DNA of 64,000 nucleotides from an uncultured Oscillospiraceae bacterium (lineage in GTDB: Bacteria > Bacillota > Clostridia > Oscillospirales > Oscillospiraceae), in the NCBI GenBank assembly GCA_944385095.1, contig CALWVS010000003.1, forward strand, positions 86,509 to 150,508. Direction: 5' to 3'. The first letter of the stretch is position 1; every line of letters starts with the position of its first letter. The notes below the pieces were generated by a model that was not told where the DNA came from, ran no database searches, and saw only the letters and a program-made list of their open reading frames with translations. The position numbers and the translations under genes are program-made. Shown here in pieces: positions 53,301 to 60,661 of the stretch.

Positions 53301-53866
53301 ACATCTTTGTATTTGATACTGAGGTGTATTCCAACACTGGTGGACAGGCTTCCAAGGCTTCTAACATTGGTCAGGTAGCTCAGTTTGCTGCTGCTGGTAA
53401 GACTGTGGCTAAGAAGAGCCTGGCTGAGATTGCCATGACTTATGGCTATGTCTATGTGGCTCAGATTGCTATGGGTGCCAACATGAACCAGACTCTGAAG
53501 GCCATTGCTGAGGCTGAGGCTTATCATGGTCCTTCCCTGATCATCGGCTATGCTCCCTGTGAGATGCACAGCATCAAGGGCGGCATGACCAACTGCCAGA
53601 GCGAGATGAAGAAGGCTGTTGAGTGCGGCTACTGGAACCTGTTCCGCTTCAATCCTGCTCTGAAGGCTGAGGGTAAGACCCCCTTCACTCTGGACAGCAA
53701 GGCTCCCGCTGGCGGCTATCAGGAGTTCCTGATGAACGAGGCTCGTTACTCCAGCCTGACCCGCTCCTTCCCAGAGCGTGCTAAGGAGCTGTTCGAGCTG
53801 AACGAGGAGACTGCAAAGGCTCGCTATGAGAAGCTGGTCCGTATGCAGGAGATGTATAAGGTCTAA
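50321..53866 (+). CDS. nifJ: Pyruvate:ferredoxin (flavodoxin) oxidoreductase
   Basis: Single-chain PFOR of 1181 residues, the usual size. It converts pyruvate and CoA to acetyl-CoA, CO2 and reduced ferredoxin. Domain I starts TEVAGIYPITPSSPMADYVD. The two-cluster ferredoxin has CIQCNQCSFVCPHATIRP and CMGCGVCAKVCPASAL. The third cluster region (SGSCAGCAETAYARL) and the TPP motif GDGWAYDIGFGG are intact. Codon use is far more biased (CTG, GCT, AAG) than in neighbours, as expected of a very highly expressed enzyme. The ribosome site is modest (AGGGAA). Ends in a strong terminator. Confidence 0.98.
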   Translation: MARKFKTMDGNNAAAYVSYAFTEVAGIYPITPSSPMADYVDQWAAQGQKNIFGTTVNVVEMQSEAGAAGTVHGSLAAGALTTTYTASQGLLLMIPNMYKIAGELLPTVFHVSARTVAAQSLNIFGDHSDVMACRQTGFAMLAEGNVQEVMDLAPVAHLAAIKGRVPFINFFDGFRTSHEIQKIAIWDYKDLAEMVDMDAVAAFRQRALNPEHPTMRGSHENGDIFFQHREACNPYYDALPEIVEEYMGKVNEKLGTNYQLFNYYGAPDADRVIVAMGSFCDVAEEVIDYLNAHGEKVGLVKVRLYRPFRADKLIAAIPATAKKIAVMDRTKEPGALGDPLYLDVITALSTAGIHDKVVVGGRYGLGSKDTPPKSVFAVYENLAQAQPKDHFTIGIVDDVTNTSLEEKESANTAAEGTIECKFWGLGGDGTVGANKNSIKIIGDHTDKYVQAYFQYDSKKTGGVTVSHLRFGDNAIKSPYYINKADFVACHNPSYIVKGFPMVRDVKPGGTFLINCQWSAEDLDKHMPAVAKRYIAANNIQVYTIDAIDLAAKIGMGKRTNTILQSAFFALAKVMPQEEAIQYMKDAATKSYLKKGQDVVDMNHKAIDAGATAFKKFDVPASWATAEDVKAENTLTGPAKLVKMVESILEPVDRMDGDSLPVSAFVEHVDGTFEQGASAYEKRGVAVSVPTWDATKCIQCNQCSFVCPHATIRPFALTEEEAKNAPEAAKIVDVKAGKGKGVYKFAMAVSPLDCMGCGVCAKVCPASALTMVPQEQEAAQQPVFDYMVANVAAKSDVTDLTVKGSQFNKPLLEFSGSCAGCAETAYARLITQLFGDRMYISNATGCSSIWGGPAATSPYTTNAEGKGPAWANSLFEDNAEHGLGMYLGQKAIRDRLIGQLSAMAEAEATPAEAKAAIEAFIATKDDGTANQAATAALVTELEKGAAAGCDACKAILAEKEYLNKKSVWIFGGDGWAYDIGFGGVDHVLASGEDVNIFVFDTEVYSNTGGQASKASNIGQVAQFAAAGKTVAKKSLAEIAMTYGYVYVAQIAMGANMNQTLKAIAEAEAYHGPSLIIGYAPCEMHSIKGGMTNCQSEMKKAVECGYWNLFRFNPALKAEGKTPFTLDSKAPAGGYQEFLMNEARYSSLTRSFPERAKELFELNEETAKARYEKLVRMQEMYKV

Positions 53867-53906
53867 TCCTTCTCAACTGCTCTCATCAAAGAGATGATAG
53901 AATTTG

Positions 53907-53949
53907 CCCCTGTGGGTTCCTGTTGGAACCCACAGGGGTTTCTTTTTGA
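53907..53949 (+). terminator. Terminator after nifJ
   Basis: 14-bp perfect stem CCCCTGTGGGTTCC / GGAACCCACAGGGG, tetraloop TGTT, then TTTCTTTTT. Confidence 0.93.
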
Positions 53950-53965
53950 GATTTTATGTAATTGT

Positions 53966-54490
53966 TTATTTGCTCAAAATAGGGATGGGAATGGGAGTGC
54001 GCTGAAGTGCCATGACAGTGACTGTGGTACAAATCAATCCTAGCGTGCCTTGCAGGGCATTGACTGGGATATTTACCACTACACCATATCCCATACCCAA
54101 TACAGAGCATTCAAAGAGAAAATATCCCAATACCATTATAACTTCAGCCAAAATGCCGCCAAGAATCACAGAAATCACAGGAGATTTCCAGCGGTGGGAC
54201 AGTGCATGAAAGCAAATTCCAGAAATGATTGCCATCATTCCCTTAATCAGTAAAGTGGCAGGTGCATAGAGGGGATAACCCAGTAAATCGGCAAGACAGG
54301 AACCCATACCAGCAGCAACCCCACCATAGAAGGGACCAAGCAGAATCCCAGAGAGTAACACAGCACAGTCACCCAGATTAAAATATCCACCCATAGGGGA
54401 TGGAATTTGTATCATCATGGTGAGCAGGGTACAGAGTGCACACATCAGACCGGTGACAGTAAGGGAATGAATGGAAACTTGTTTTTTCAT
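53966..54490 (-). CDS. ECF transporter S-component, possibly for vitamin B6
   Basis: Membrane protein of 174 residues with five or six helices. GLMCALCTLLTMMIQIPSP, GGYFNLGDCAVLLSGILLGP and GGVAAGMGSCLADLLGYPLY are typical of ECF S-components of the HmpT/PdxU sort. AAGGAGG lies before the ATG. It diverges from a MocR regulator of the PdxR type, whose family controls pyridoxal synthesis and uptake, so vitamin B6 is the most likely ligand; hydroxymethylpyrimidine or another vitamin is possible. The EcfAT module is elsewhere. Confidence 0.78.
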   Translation of the reverse strand: MKKQVSIHSLTVTGLMCALCTLLTMMIQIPSPMGGYFNLGDCAVLLSGILLGPFYGGVAAGMGSCLADLLGYPLYAPATLLIKGMMAIISGICFHALSHRWKSPVISVILGGILAEVIMVLGYFLFECSVLGMGYGVVVNIPVNALQGTLGLICTTVTVMALQRTPIPIPILSK

Positions 54491-54511
54491 AGAAAATTCC
54501 TCCTTGACAAG

Positions 54512-54548
54512 TTGACCTGTTTTGTATTATACCGTAAACTGACCTGAT
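54512..54548. promoter_or_regulatory. Overlapping divergent promoters with TGACCTG repeats
   Basis: Plus strand: TTGACC, 17 bases, TAAACT, for the MocR gene. Minus strand: TATAAT at 54526-54531 with a poor -35, for the ECF gene, as expected of an activated promoter. TGACCTG occurs twice as a direct repeat (54513 and 54541), 28 bases apart, which is the form of MocR-type binding sites. Assignment is inferred. Confidence 0.5.
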
Positions 54549-54601
54549 TCATAGTATCAATAACAGAAAACTTTATCAGACCAGATGGTGGAGGAATTGA
54601 A

Positions 54602-55975
54602 ATGCTGACCTATGAAATGAGCAAGCGAGGACAGAGGAGTTTATACGAATATTTATACCAGTGTATTCGAGATGACATTATAAAAGGAACTTTGGTGGCA
54701 GAAGAAAAACTGCCATCCAAACGGATGCTGGCACGTCATTTACAAGTTTCTGTGGTGACAGTGGAAAATGCCTATCAACAGTTGGAAGCAGAGGGATATA
54801 TATATGCCCAAGAAAAACGGGGGTATTTTGTAAGTCTGGTAGAGACTTTTGCACAAGAAAAAGAAACTGCCATAACATATCATCAGGAGAGGGAAACACG
54901 GAAGTGGGACTATGACTTATTAGGGGGCAGAAATACAGAGGGCTTCCCGTTTTCGCTCTGGGCAAAGTTGATGCGTCAGGTGCTTACAGAGCGGGGAGAA
55001 AGTCTGTTGGAGAGTTCTCCATCTTGTGGAGTTTTGGAATTGCGGGAGGCAATTGCCCAGTATCTGCTACGATTTCGAGGGATGCAGGTACATCCCAGTC
55101 AAATTATCATTGGAGCTGGAGCAGAATACCTCTATGACCAAATGGTGCAGTTGTTGGGCAATCACTTGTGCTACGGGGTAGAGCAGCCAGGGTATCCCAA
55201 AGTACAGCAGGTTTACACATTGCATGGTGCCAACTGTGTCGGAATTCCATTGGATGAGGGGGGCATGCAGTTGGGTGCAGTGTGCCAAAGTGGAGCGCAG
55301 GTACTGCATTTGTCTCCATCCCACCAGTTTCCCACTGGTGTGGTCATACCCATTGGGAGGAGACAGGCATTGCTAAAATGGGCAGAGGAGAAACCGGAGA
55401 GATATATCATAGAGGATGACTATGACAGCGAATTTCGCTTTATGGGCACAGCGATTCCAACATTACAGAGCATTGACCAGGCGCAAAGAGTGATTTATAT
55501 CAATACCTTTTCCAGAACACTGGCTCCCTCTCTGCGTATGGGCTATATGGTGCTTCCACCTGTTTTGATAGAGCGGTATCATATGATGATGGGGTTCTAT
55601 TCCTGTACTGTTCCAGTGATGGAGCAATACACATTGGCACGATTTTTGTCTCAGGGATATTTTGAACGGCATTTGAACCGTATGCGTGGTTTGTATCGAA
55701 ACAAGCGAGACAGGATATTGGAATTGTTGCAGAATAGCCCACTGGCTGGGCAGTATCAGGTGCAGGGGGCAGAGAGGGGACTGCACTTCCTGTTAAAATT
55801 ACCAACCAACAAAAGTGACAAGGAATTGAAGTGGCAGGCAGAGCAACAAAAGGTACGACTGGCTTTTTTATCTGAATACGGTGGAGGGGAGCAGCACTGG
55901 CTTTTGATGCACTATCCCGGCATTCAGTTGGAACAGTTGGAAGAAGGGCTTGCACTGCTTTCCAAACTATTGTAA
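54602..55975 (+). CDS. MocR/PdxR-type regulator (GntR head, aminotransferase-fold body)
   Basis: 457 residues. The GntR-type winged helix covers about 10-78 (LPSKRMLARHLQVSVVTVEN). An aminotransferase class I fold follows from about 100 (LLGGRNTEGFPFSLWAKLMR, IIIGAGAEYLYDQMVQLLG, YIIEDDYDSEFRF). The position where the PLP-binding lysine is expected reads INTFSRTLAPSLRMGYM, that is Arg instead of Lys. If alignment confirms this, PLP could not form the usual internal aldimine. It diverges from the ECF gene it probably controls. GAGGAATTGAA precedes the ATG. Confidence 0.88.
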   Translation: MLTYEMSKRGQRSLYEYLYQCIRDDIIKGTLVAEEKLPSKRMLARHLQVSVVTVENAYQQLEAEGYIYAQEKRGYFVSLVETFAQEKETAITYHQERETRKWDYDLLGGRNTEGFPFSLWAKLMRQVLTERGESLLESSPSCGVLELREAIAQYLLRFRGMQVHPSQIIIGAGAEYLYDQMVQLLGNHLCYGVEQPGYPKVQQVYTLHGANCVGIPLDEGGMQLGAVCQSGAQVLHLSPSHQFPTGVVIPIGRRQALLKWAEEKPERYIIEDDYDSEFRFMGTAIPTLQSIDQAQRVIYINTFSRTLAPSLRMGYMVLPPVLIERYHMMMGFYSCTVPVMEQYTLARFLSQGYFERHLNRMRGLYRNKRDRILELLQNSPLAGQYQVQGAERGLHFLLKLPTNKSDKELKWQAEQQKVRLAFLSEYGGGEQHWLLMHYPGIQLEQLEEGLALLSKLL

Positions 55976-56006
55976 AATGGAAAAAAGAGTGGAGAGGTGA
56001 GGAAAG

Positions 56007-56360
56007 ATGGGGTGGCATTTTCTAATATTCCCTATATGGGGAGTTTCATTTATACTTCCGATGGGTTTATTGGTGCTTCTGCAAGTTTGGTTGTGTCGAA
56101 AAGAGAACCGGTGGCTTGGGCTGATTTTGCCAGCAATTTTCTTTTTGCTGAGTTTGATTCTCACATTTGCGGCAGCAGTGGGATATTTTGTGACACAGGG
56201 TCCCACTCCACATCTGGGAGGACCTGAGCATCATGGCATATTTGTCATTGGTCGTAGTCTGTTTGACTTCTTATTCCTTGGTGGAAGAACCTTTATTTTT
56301 ACCAATATTCCCACGATGATATTGGGATGTATCTGGTTTTACCATCAGAGACGCCCATAA
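56007..56360 (+). CDS. Small membrane protein of unknown function
   Basis: 117 residues with three hydrophobic helices (about 5-28, 36-62 and 82-108). GAGGTGAGGAAAG lies before ATG 56007. It begins 31 bases after the MocR gene on the same strand and may be cotranscribed. A terminator follows. No family recognised. Confidence 0.65.
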   Translation: MGWHFLIFPIWGVSFILPMGLLVLLQVWLCRKENRWLGLILPAIFFLLSLILTFAAAVGYFVTQGPTPHLGGPEHHGIFVIGRSLFDFLFLGGRTFIFTNIPTMILGCIWFYHQRRP

Positions 56361-56368
56361 GAAAGAAA

Positions 56369-56415
56369 ACACAAGCAAATTGTGCTTTATGGTGCACAGT
56401 TTGCTTGTGTTTTTA
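56369..56415. terminator. Convergent terminator
   Basis: Stem ACACAAGCAAA (with inner TTGTGC / GCACAG) / TTTGCTTGTGT followed by TTTTTA on the plus strand, between the small membrane protein and the FMN oxidase gene. Confidence 0.82.
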
Positions 56416-56425
56416 TGAATTCCAA

Positions 56426-57445
56426 TTAAAAAGAGGCAATTAGGCTTTCGTTGATTTCAGAGAGACTGTGTACTCCACACATTCCCATGGTGTCCTCCAG
56501 TTCTCCCTTCACTTTTTCTGTCAACAGACGCACCCCTTCTTCTCCACCACCATAGAGAGCTGTGACATAGGGGCGAGCCATCAGAACGGCATCTGCACCC
56601 AAAGCAAGGGCTTTGCATACATCTACACCATTGCGCAGACCGCCATCTACAAAGATGGTCATTTGCCCCTTGACTGCCTTGGCAATTTTGGAGAGTACCA
56701 GTGCAGTGGGTGGCACTCCATCCTGAACACGACCGCCATGGTTGGAGACAACAATTCCAGCGGCACCGGCATCCAGAGCTTTTTTTGCTCCAGTGACTGT
56801 CATAACCCCTTTGATAATGAAAGGCACCTTGGCATATGCAATCACTTCACGCAGTTCTGCTACGGTTTTAGAACCAGCAGGTGGAATCAACCCCTTCAGG
56901 AAGGGAAGCCCTGCTGCATCAATGTCCATGGCAAATACTTCTGCGCCGGAGGCTTTGGCAGCATCCAGCTTTTCAAATATAGTGTCCTGATCCCAGGGCT
57001 TTACTGTTGGAATTCCAACGCCGCCAGCATTGCCAATGGCTCTGGCAGCAGAGAGAAAGACCTGTGGATTGGCTCCATCACCAGTAAAAGCGGCAATGCC
57101 TGCCTTTTCACATGCTGGGACTAAAATGTTGTTGTATTCCAAATCGTTGTATTTGTCACCATAATGAAGGTTGACAGCACCCACAGGACCAGCAAAGACA
57201 GGAAGGGCATAGGTTCTACCTGCAAATGTGAAACTGGTGTCTACTGGTTTATTTTCACAAATGGTATCCATATTCAAATAGATGGACTGCCATGCCTCAT
57301 AGTTGGCAATGGCAACACGACCGGTTCCTTTGGCACCGGGACCAGGCATGGTGCTGCCACAGGCTTTGCCGTTACAAACAGGACAGGCTTTGCAATATGG
57401 ACCACTGCAAGTACGAGCTTGCGCCAGAACATCAGAATAATTCAT
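56426..57445 (-). CDS. FMN-dependent alpha-hydroxy-acid oxidizing protein
   Basis: 339 residues, TIM-barrel flavoprotein of the lactate/glycolate oxidase family. The active-site stretch AGIVVSNHGGRVQDGVPPTA holds the catalytic His and FMN-binding Arg; IFVDGGLRNGVDVCKALALG and ALGADAVLMARPY form the phosphate site. The N-terminus has a cysteine cluster (CSGPYCKACPVCNGKACG), common in the anaerobe branch of this family, whose role is not known. In anaerobes the oxidant is unlikely to be oxygen. Single gene; substrate unknown. Confidence 0.88.
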   Translation of the reverse strand: MNYSDVLAQARTCSGPYCKACPVCNGKACGSTMPGPGAKGTGRVAIANYEAWQSIYLNMDTICENKPVDTSFTFAGRTYALPVFAGPVGAVNLHYGDKYNDLEYNNILVPACEKAGIAAFTGDGANPQVFLSAARAIGNAGGVGIPTVKPWDQDTIFEKLDAAKASGAEVFAMDIDAAGLPFLKGLIPPAGSKTVAELREVIAYAKVPFIIKGVMTVTGAKKALDAGAAGIVVSNHGGRVQDGVPPTALVLSKIAKAVKGQMTIFVDGGLRNGVDVCKALALGADAVLMARPYVTALYGGGEEGVRLLTEKVKGELEDTMGMCGVHSLSEINESLIASF

Positions 57446-57519
57446 ATCAGAATCCCTCCTCTATTTCTAATCTGTATTGTAGTAGGAAACATGGGGCAGG
57501 TCAAGAGAAACATGAATTT

Positions 57520-58446
57520 TTATACATGTGCTTCCAGCCAGCGCAAGAGGTGAGTAAGCACTTCCTGTTTGTTTGCCTCATGAAACATCTCATGCCTTCC
57601 CCCGGGGTATAGATGAAGTGTGACATCAGTGCAACCAGCCTGACGAAAGAGTTGCACCACCTTTTGCACCCCTTTTCCCATGCCACCTACCGGGTCATGG
57701 TCGCCAGAGAAGAAATAAACAGGGGTATGTTTGTCCATTTTAGAGAGTGCTTTTGGGTTCCCTATCAACTGAAGCCCACCCATCATATCACGAAATAGAG
57801 AAGCAGTGATGGGATATTGACAGAGAGGGTCAGAAAGATAACAGTCTACTTCTGAGGGGTCACTGGAAATCCAGTCAGCTGTTGTACGGTTGGGGTGGAA
57901 TTTGCGATTGTACCCACCCAGAGACAGAGAAGAAATCAGAGGACTGACCCCATGCACCCCCAATCGTTTGCACTCCAAGGAAGCAAGAGATTTTCCCAGA
58001 GCTACAAGTTTAGAAGATTCTTGTCCAGTGCCGGATAAAATGGCACCAGATACCACACCAGGGTATTGGATGAGATAAGTGCGCACAAGGAAAGACCCCA
58101 TAGAGTGCCCCAGTAAGAAGTAGGGAAGGGAGGGGTAGGCATGGCTCTGTTGTTGTTGCAGAGTATGAATGTCCTGTACCACCAAATTCCAACCATTTTT
58201 TGGAGCAAAAAAGCCATACTTACCATTTTCCACTGTGTGCCCATGCCCTAGATGGTCCTCACCGCAGACCAGAAAACCATGAGCACAGAGAAACTGTGCC
58301 ACTTCTTCATACCGACCCACATGTTCTGCAATGCCATGCACAATTTGTACAACACCTCTGGGTGTTTGTTCAGGAATCCATTCCACTGCATAGATGGAAT
58401 GCCCACTGGAAGCAGAAGGATAACAAAATGTATTTTTGACTGCCAT
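57520..58446 (-). CDS. Alpha/beta hydrolase, monoacylglycerol-lipase-like
   Basis: 308 residues from ATG 58446, with AAAGGAGG eight bases before it; the frame extends 25 codons further without a start site. The nucleophile elbow reads LGHSMGSFLVR; the acid is in FFSGDHDPVGGMGKG; the histidine in YPGGRHEMFHEAN. QIVHGIAEHVGRYEEVAQFL is typical of the lysophospholipase / monoglyceride lipase (Hydrolase_4) group. Likely cytosolic; no signal peptide. Natural substrate unknown. Confidence 0.88.
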   Translation of the reverse strand: MAVKNTFCYPSASSGHSIYAVEWIPEQTPRGVVQIVHGIAEHVGRYEEVAQFLCAHGFLVCGEDHLGHGHTVENGKYGFFAPKNGWNLVVQDIHTLQQQQSHAYPSLPYFLLGHSMGSFLVRTYLIQYPGVVSGAILSGTGQESSKLVALGKSLASLECKRLGVHGVSPLISSLSLGGYNRKFHPNRTTADWISSDPSEVDCYLSDPLCQYPITASLFRDMMGGLQLIGNPKALSKMDKHTPVYFFSGDHDPVGGMGKGVQKVVQLFRQAGCTDVTLHLYPGGRHEMFHEANKQEVLTHLLRWLEAHV

Positions 58447-58541
58447 AAAACAATCCTCCTTTACATAAAAGTTGAAATAAGGTATTAGTTGTGAAAAGGT
58501 TTGTCCTATGATAGAATACAAAAAACAGGAGGAATTGTACC

Positions 58542-58880
58542 ATGAAAGATTGTATTGTGATTTTAGATTTGGGCAGTGAAGAAAATGAACGGGTTCTGAA
58601 AGACCTACAGGCGTTGGGTGTAGACGCTCAGATCCAGAAACATACCATTACATTAGAAGAATTACAATGTATTCCCAATGTGAAAGGAATCATTCTAAAT
58701 GGTGGTCCCAGAGGAATGGAGAGTGGGCAGGAGTGGGAAGCAGCCCTGGAAATTTACAACTGTGACATACCAGCGTTGATGGTAGCACACAAGGGGGATG
58801 CTCCCTGGCCAGAGGACCCAGATATCAGGGATATGGTGCTACGGGCATTTGTATTTAGCATCTGTGGAATACAGGAATAG
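58542..58880 (+). CDS. Shortened GuaA-like glutamine amidotransferase domain without catalytic Cys
   Basis: 112 residues with an excellent ribosome site (AGGAGG eight bases before ATG). IVILDLGSEENERVLKDLQ, the HTITLEELQ strand and GIILNGGPRGME follow the N-terminal class I amidotransferase domain of GMP synthetase, including the oxyanion-type GGP. The nucleophile region, normally GICYG, reads LMVAHKGD, and the part with the catalytic His-Glu is gone. The last residues (LRAFVFSICGIQE) match the end of the same domain. It thus looks like an internally deleted domain kept in frame. It may be a binding or regulatory protein, or a decaying copy. Confidence 0.6.
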   Translation: MKDCIVILDLGSEENERVLKDLQALGVDAQIQKHTITLEELQCIPNVKGIILNGGPRGMESGQEWEAALEIYNCDIPALMVAHKGDAPWPEDPDIRDMVLRAFVFSICGIQE

Positions 58881-58889
58881 ACACAGCAT

Positions 58890-59936
58890 TTAGGAACATG
58901 CCTTGATTTTAATGGAGCATTGGGATTCTATCTGAAAGGTTTCAAAATACTGCTGTTCCAAAGGAATCCACAGAGCCTCAAATCGAGCAAGCCCACCCTC
59001 ACCACAGCGTTTCAGCAGCCGTTCTCTGCGTACAGACCAAGGGGCATCAAGATAGCAACAAATGGAATAGTAGGGCTGTAAATCAGGGCGCAGAGCATAA
59101 ACCCCTTCAATGATTGTAAGGGCAGAAGGTGGAACCTCCAGCCATTCCCCAAAATCGTCTGTATGGCAGCGATAGGGTTGGTATTGAGCAGATTTTCCCT
59201 GAGAAACAGGCAGTAAAACCTGAGAAAGAAATCGCTCTGCATCAATATTGCCACCAGCCTGACTGAGTCGGGCTGGTGTTTTTTGTTTTTGGGGGAGAAA
59301 GAAGTCATCCATATGTACAAGAGGACAGCCATAAAGCTGGGAAAGAAGTGCACCTATGGTGGATTTTCCAGCAGCACATGGACCATCTAAGGCAACAATC
59401 GTTCTGGGATTTTGCGCCATATGACGGTCTATGTCGGCGCAGAGGGGCAATAGAGGAATATCCTGTTCCAATACAAGACGATAGGCTGGAGCATAGGCAG
59501 TTCGATAGGTTTGAGAATGGCTGATGACAGGCATCCCATCCTGTAAATATTGTTGGATTTCAGCAATCTGGTGAGGATAAGGGAACAGGGAATAGAGCTG
59601 TGGAAGTAATGTTCTAAGTGTGGCTTGACTGGGAGAAAACAGGCGGTTGGCACGCAGAAACAGGGCAAATAGAGTGTGAACGGATAGCCCCATTTCTTTA
59701 CAAGATGCGAGAGACAGACGGCATAGACCATTTCCCAGAGATTCTGTCAATGGTACTGTATAAGAAGGGGGTGTTTTCTGCCATTCCTCCACAAGATAGT
59801 TCCAAGCGGCATCCCTGTCTAACATCAAATGACCATTGCCCATACAGCTCTGGTATAAAAACTTAATGGCATCTCTCAATTCCAAAGCAGGATGAGTTTT
59901 CATATGAAGTTGTAGTTGGGACAGGATATCATTCAT
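58890..59936 (-). CDS. Uridine-kinase-like P-loop kinase with extra N-terminal domain
   Basis: 348 residues from ATG 59936 (GAGGTG nine bases upstream). A helical N-terminal region of about 170 residues (ELRDAIKFLYQSCMGNGHLM) of unknown role precedes the kinase. Walker A GPCAAGKST lies at about 185-193; MDDFFLPQKQKT and the ALTIIEGVYALRPDLQPYY stretch match the uridine/pantothenate kinase superfamily. It starts 13 bases after the ECF gene on the same strand, so it probably phosphorylates the imported compound and traps it in the cell. Substrate unknown. Confidence 0.78.
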   Translation of the reverse strand: MNDILSQLQLHMKTHPALELRDAIKFLYQSCMGNGHLMLDRDAAWNYLVEEWQKTPPSYTVPLTESLGNGLCRLSLASCKEMGLSVHTLFALFLRANRLFSPSQATLRTLLPQLYSLFPYPHQIAEIQQYLQDGMPVISHSQTYRTAYAPAYRLVLEQDIPLLPLCADIDRHMAQNPRTIVALDGPCAAGKSTIGALLSQLYGCPLVHMDDFFLPQKQKTPARLSQAGGNIDAERFLSQVLLPVSQGKSAQYQPYRCHTDDFGEWLEVPPSALTIIEGVYALRPDLQPYYSICCYLDAPWSVRRERLLKRCGEGGLARFEALWIPLEQQYFETFQIESQCSIKIKACS

Positions 59937-59949
59937 CAGCGATAACACC

Positions 59950-60498
59950 TCACAAAGTGATGAGATTGGATTTTTGCAAAGACAACAAAATAGCAGGAAT
60001 TGCAACTAATTGAAGGATGATACCAGGAATCGCAGAGGTGACTGCACCAACCCAAAACGCCTGAAGAGTAAAAGGAGATGTGCCAAAAGCCAGAAGAAGT
60101 GCAGTAACAGCTCCCCACACCAGACGACCGCCAACCATAGCAGAGAGTAAAGATGCATAGATACCAGTCAAATTTTTCTTAGGCAGTTTGGAAAAAAGAA
60201 AACCAGAGAGAAAGCCATAAGTAGCAAGCTCAAATGCCATTGCAACCGCAGTGGGAAAAGGAGGGGGCATGCCCAAAATAGCAGAGCGCATAAGGGGAGC
60301 AATCAAGCCAACTACAGCCCCCCAGGGTCCACCACATAAAAATCCACACAGCAGAACGGGCAGGTGCATAGGCAGCAGCATAGAGCCAATTTGTGGGATA
60401 TTCCCTGTGAAAAAGGGCAGCACATAGGCAAGTGCAAGCATCATGGCAGATAACACCAGATTGCGCAGAGAGATGGTACGAGACGTTGTCAGATTCAA
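59950..60498 (-). CDS. ECF transporter S-component, ligand unknown
   Basis: 182 residues, five or six helices. IPQIGSMLLPMHLPVLLCGF and CGGPWGAVVGLIAPLMRSAI are S-component hallmarks, closest in look to the PanT-like group. Cotranscribed with a uridine-kinase-like protein, which suggests uptake of a nucleoside-like compound or a vitamin precursor followed by phosphorylation. Upstream lies a structured leader (60518-60650). Confidence 0.8.
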   Translation of the reverse strand: MNLTTSRTISLRNLVLSAMMLALAYVLPFFTGNIPQIGSMLLPMHLPVLLCGFLCGGPWGAVVGLIAPLMRSAILGMPPPFPTAVAMAFELATYGFLSGFLFSKLPKKNLTGIYASLLSAMVGGRLVWGAVTALLLAFGTSPFTLQAFWVGAVTSAIPGIILQLVAIPAILLSLQKSNLITL

Positions 60499-60517
60499 TG
60501 AAATACACTCCTATCAT

Positions 60518-60576
60518 AAAAAATACCGCGTTGGCGGTGCTGCCTCAACGGAGAGACAGGACATACCTTCGCGGTA
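60518..60576 (-). terminator. Hairpin with U-run before the ECF gene
   Basis: Minus strand: TACCGCG pairs with CGCGGTA across about 45 bases, or the tight ACCGC-CAAC-GCGGT hairpin forms (60525-60538); both end in TTTTTT. It can end the phosphoketolase transcript, or act as the expression platform of a leader for the ECF gene. Confidence 0.65.
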
Positions 60577-60589
60577 CTATTTCTGTTAG

Positions 60590-60655
60590 GATTTCAGATA
60601 GAATAGATTGTCAGCATCAACTGACGGCTATCTAACATGATAACAGATCACCAAA
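60590..60655 (-). promoter_or_regulatory. Candidate cis-regulatory leader of the ECF/kinase operon
   Basis: Minus strand: CTGTTA..TAACAG encloses AGATAG..CTATCT, which encloses GTCAG-TTGATG-CTGAC. This three-tier stem lies just upstream of the terminator at 60518-60576. The layout (aptamer-like stem, terminator, transporter) resembles a riboswitch. No known class was recognised. It may also be only the 3' untranslated region of the phosphoketolase gene. Confidence 0.35.
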
Positions 60656-60661
60656 CAGAAG

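Noticed and set aside
50246-53569. Open frame of 1107 codons on the minus strand
   Set aside because: It lies antisense to nifJ. Its composition is a mirror of the biased nifJ codons, it is rich in Ser/His/Leu and has no recognisable domain.
60560-60590. T-box-like GTACCGCG before the ECF gene
   Set aside because: The tRNA-binding core would need TGGN before ACCGCG, but it reads TAGT. The leader is too short for a T-box stem I with specifier loop.
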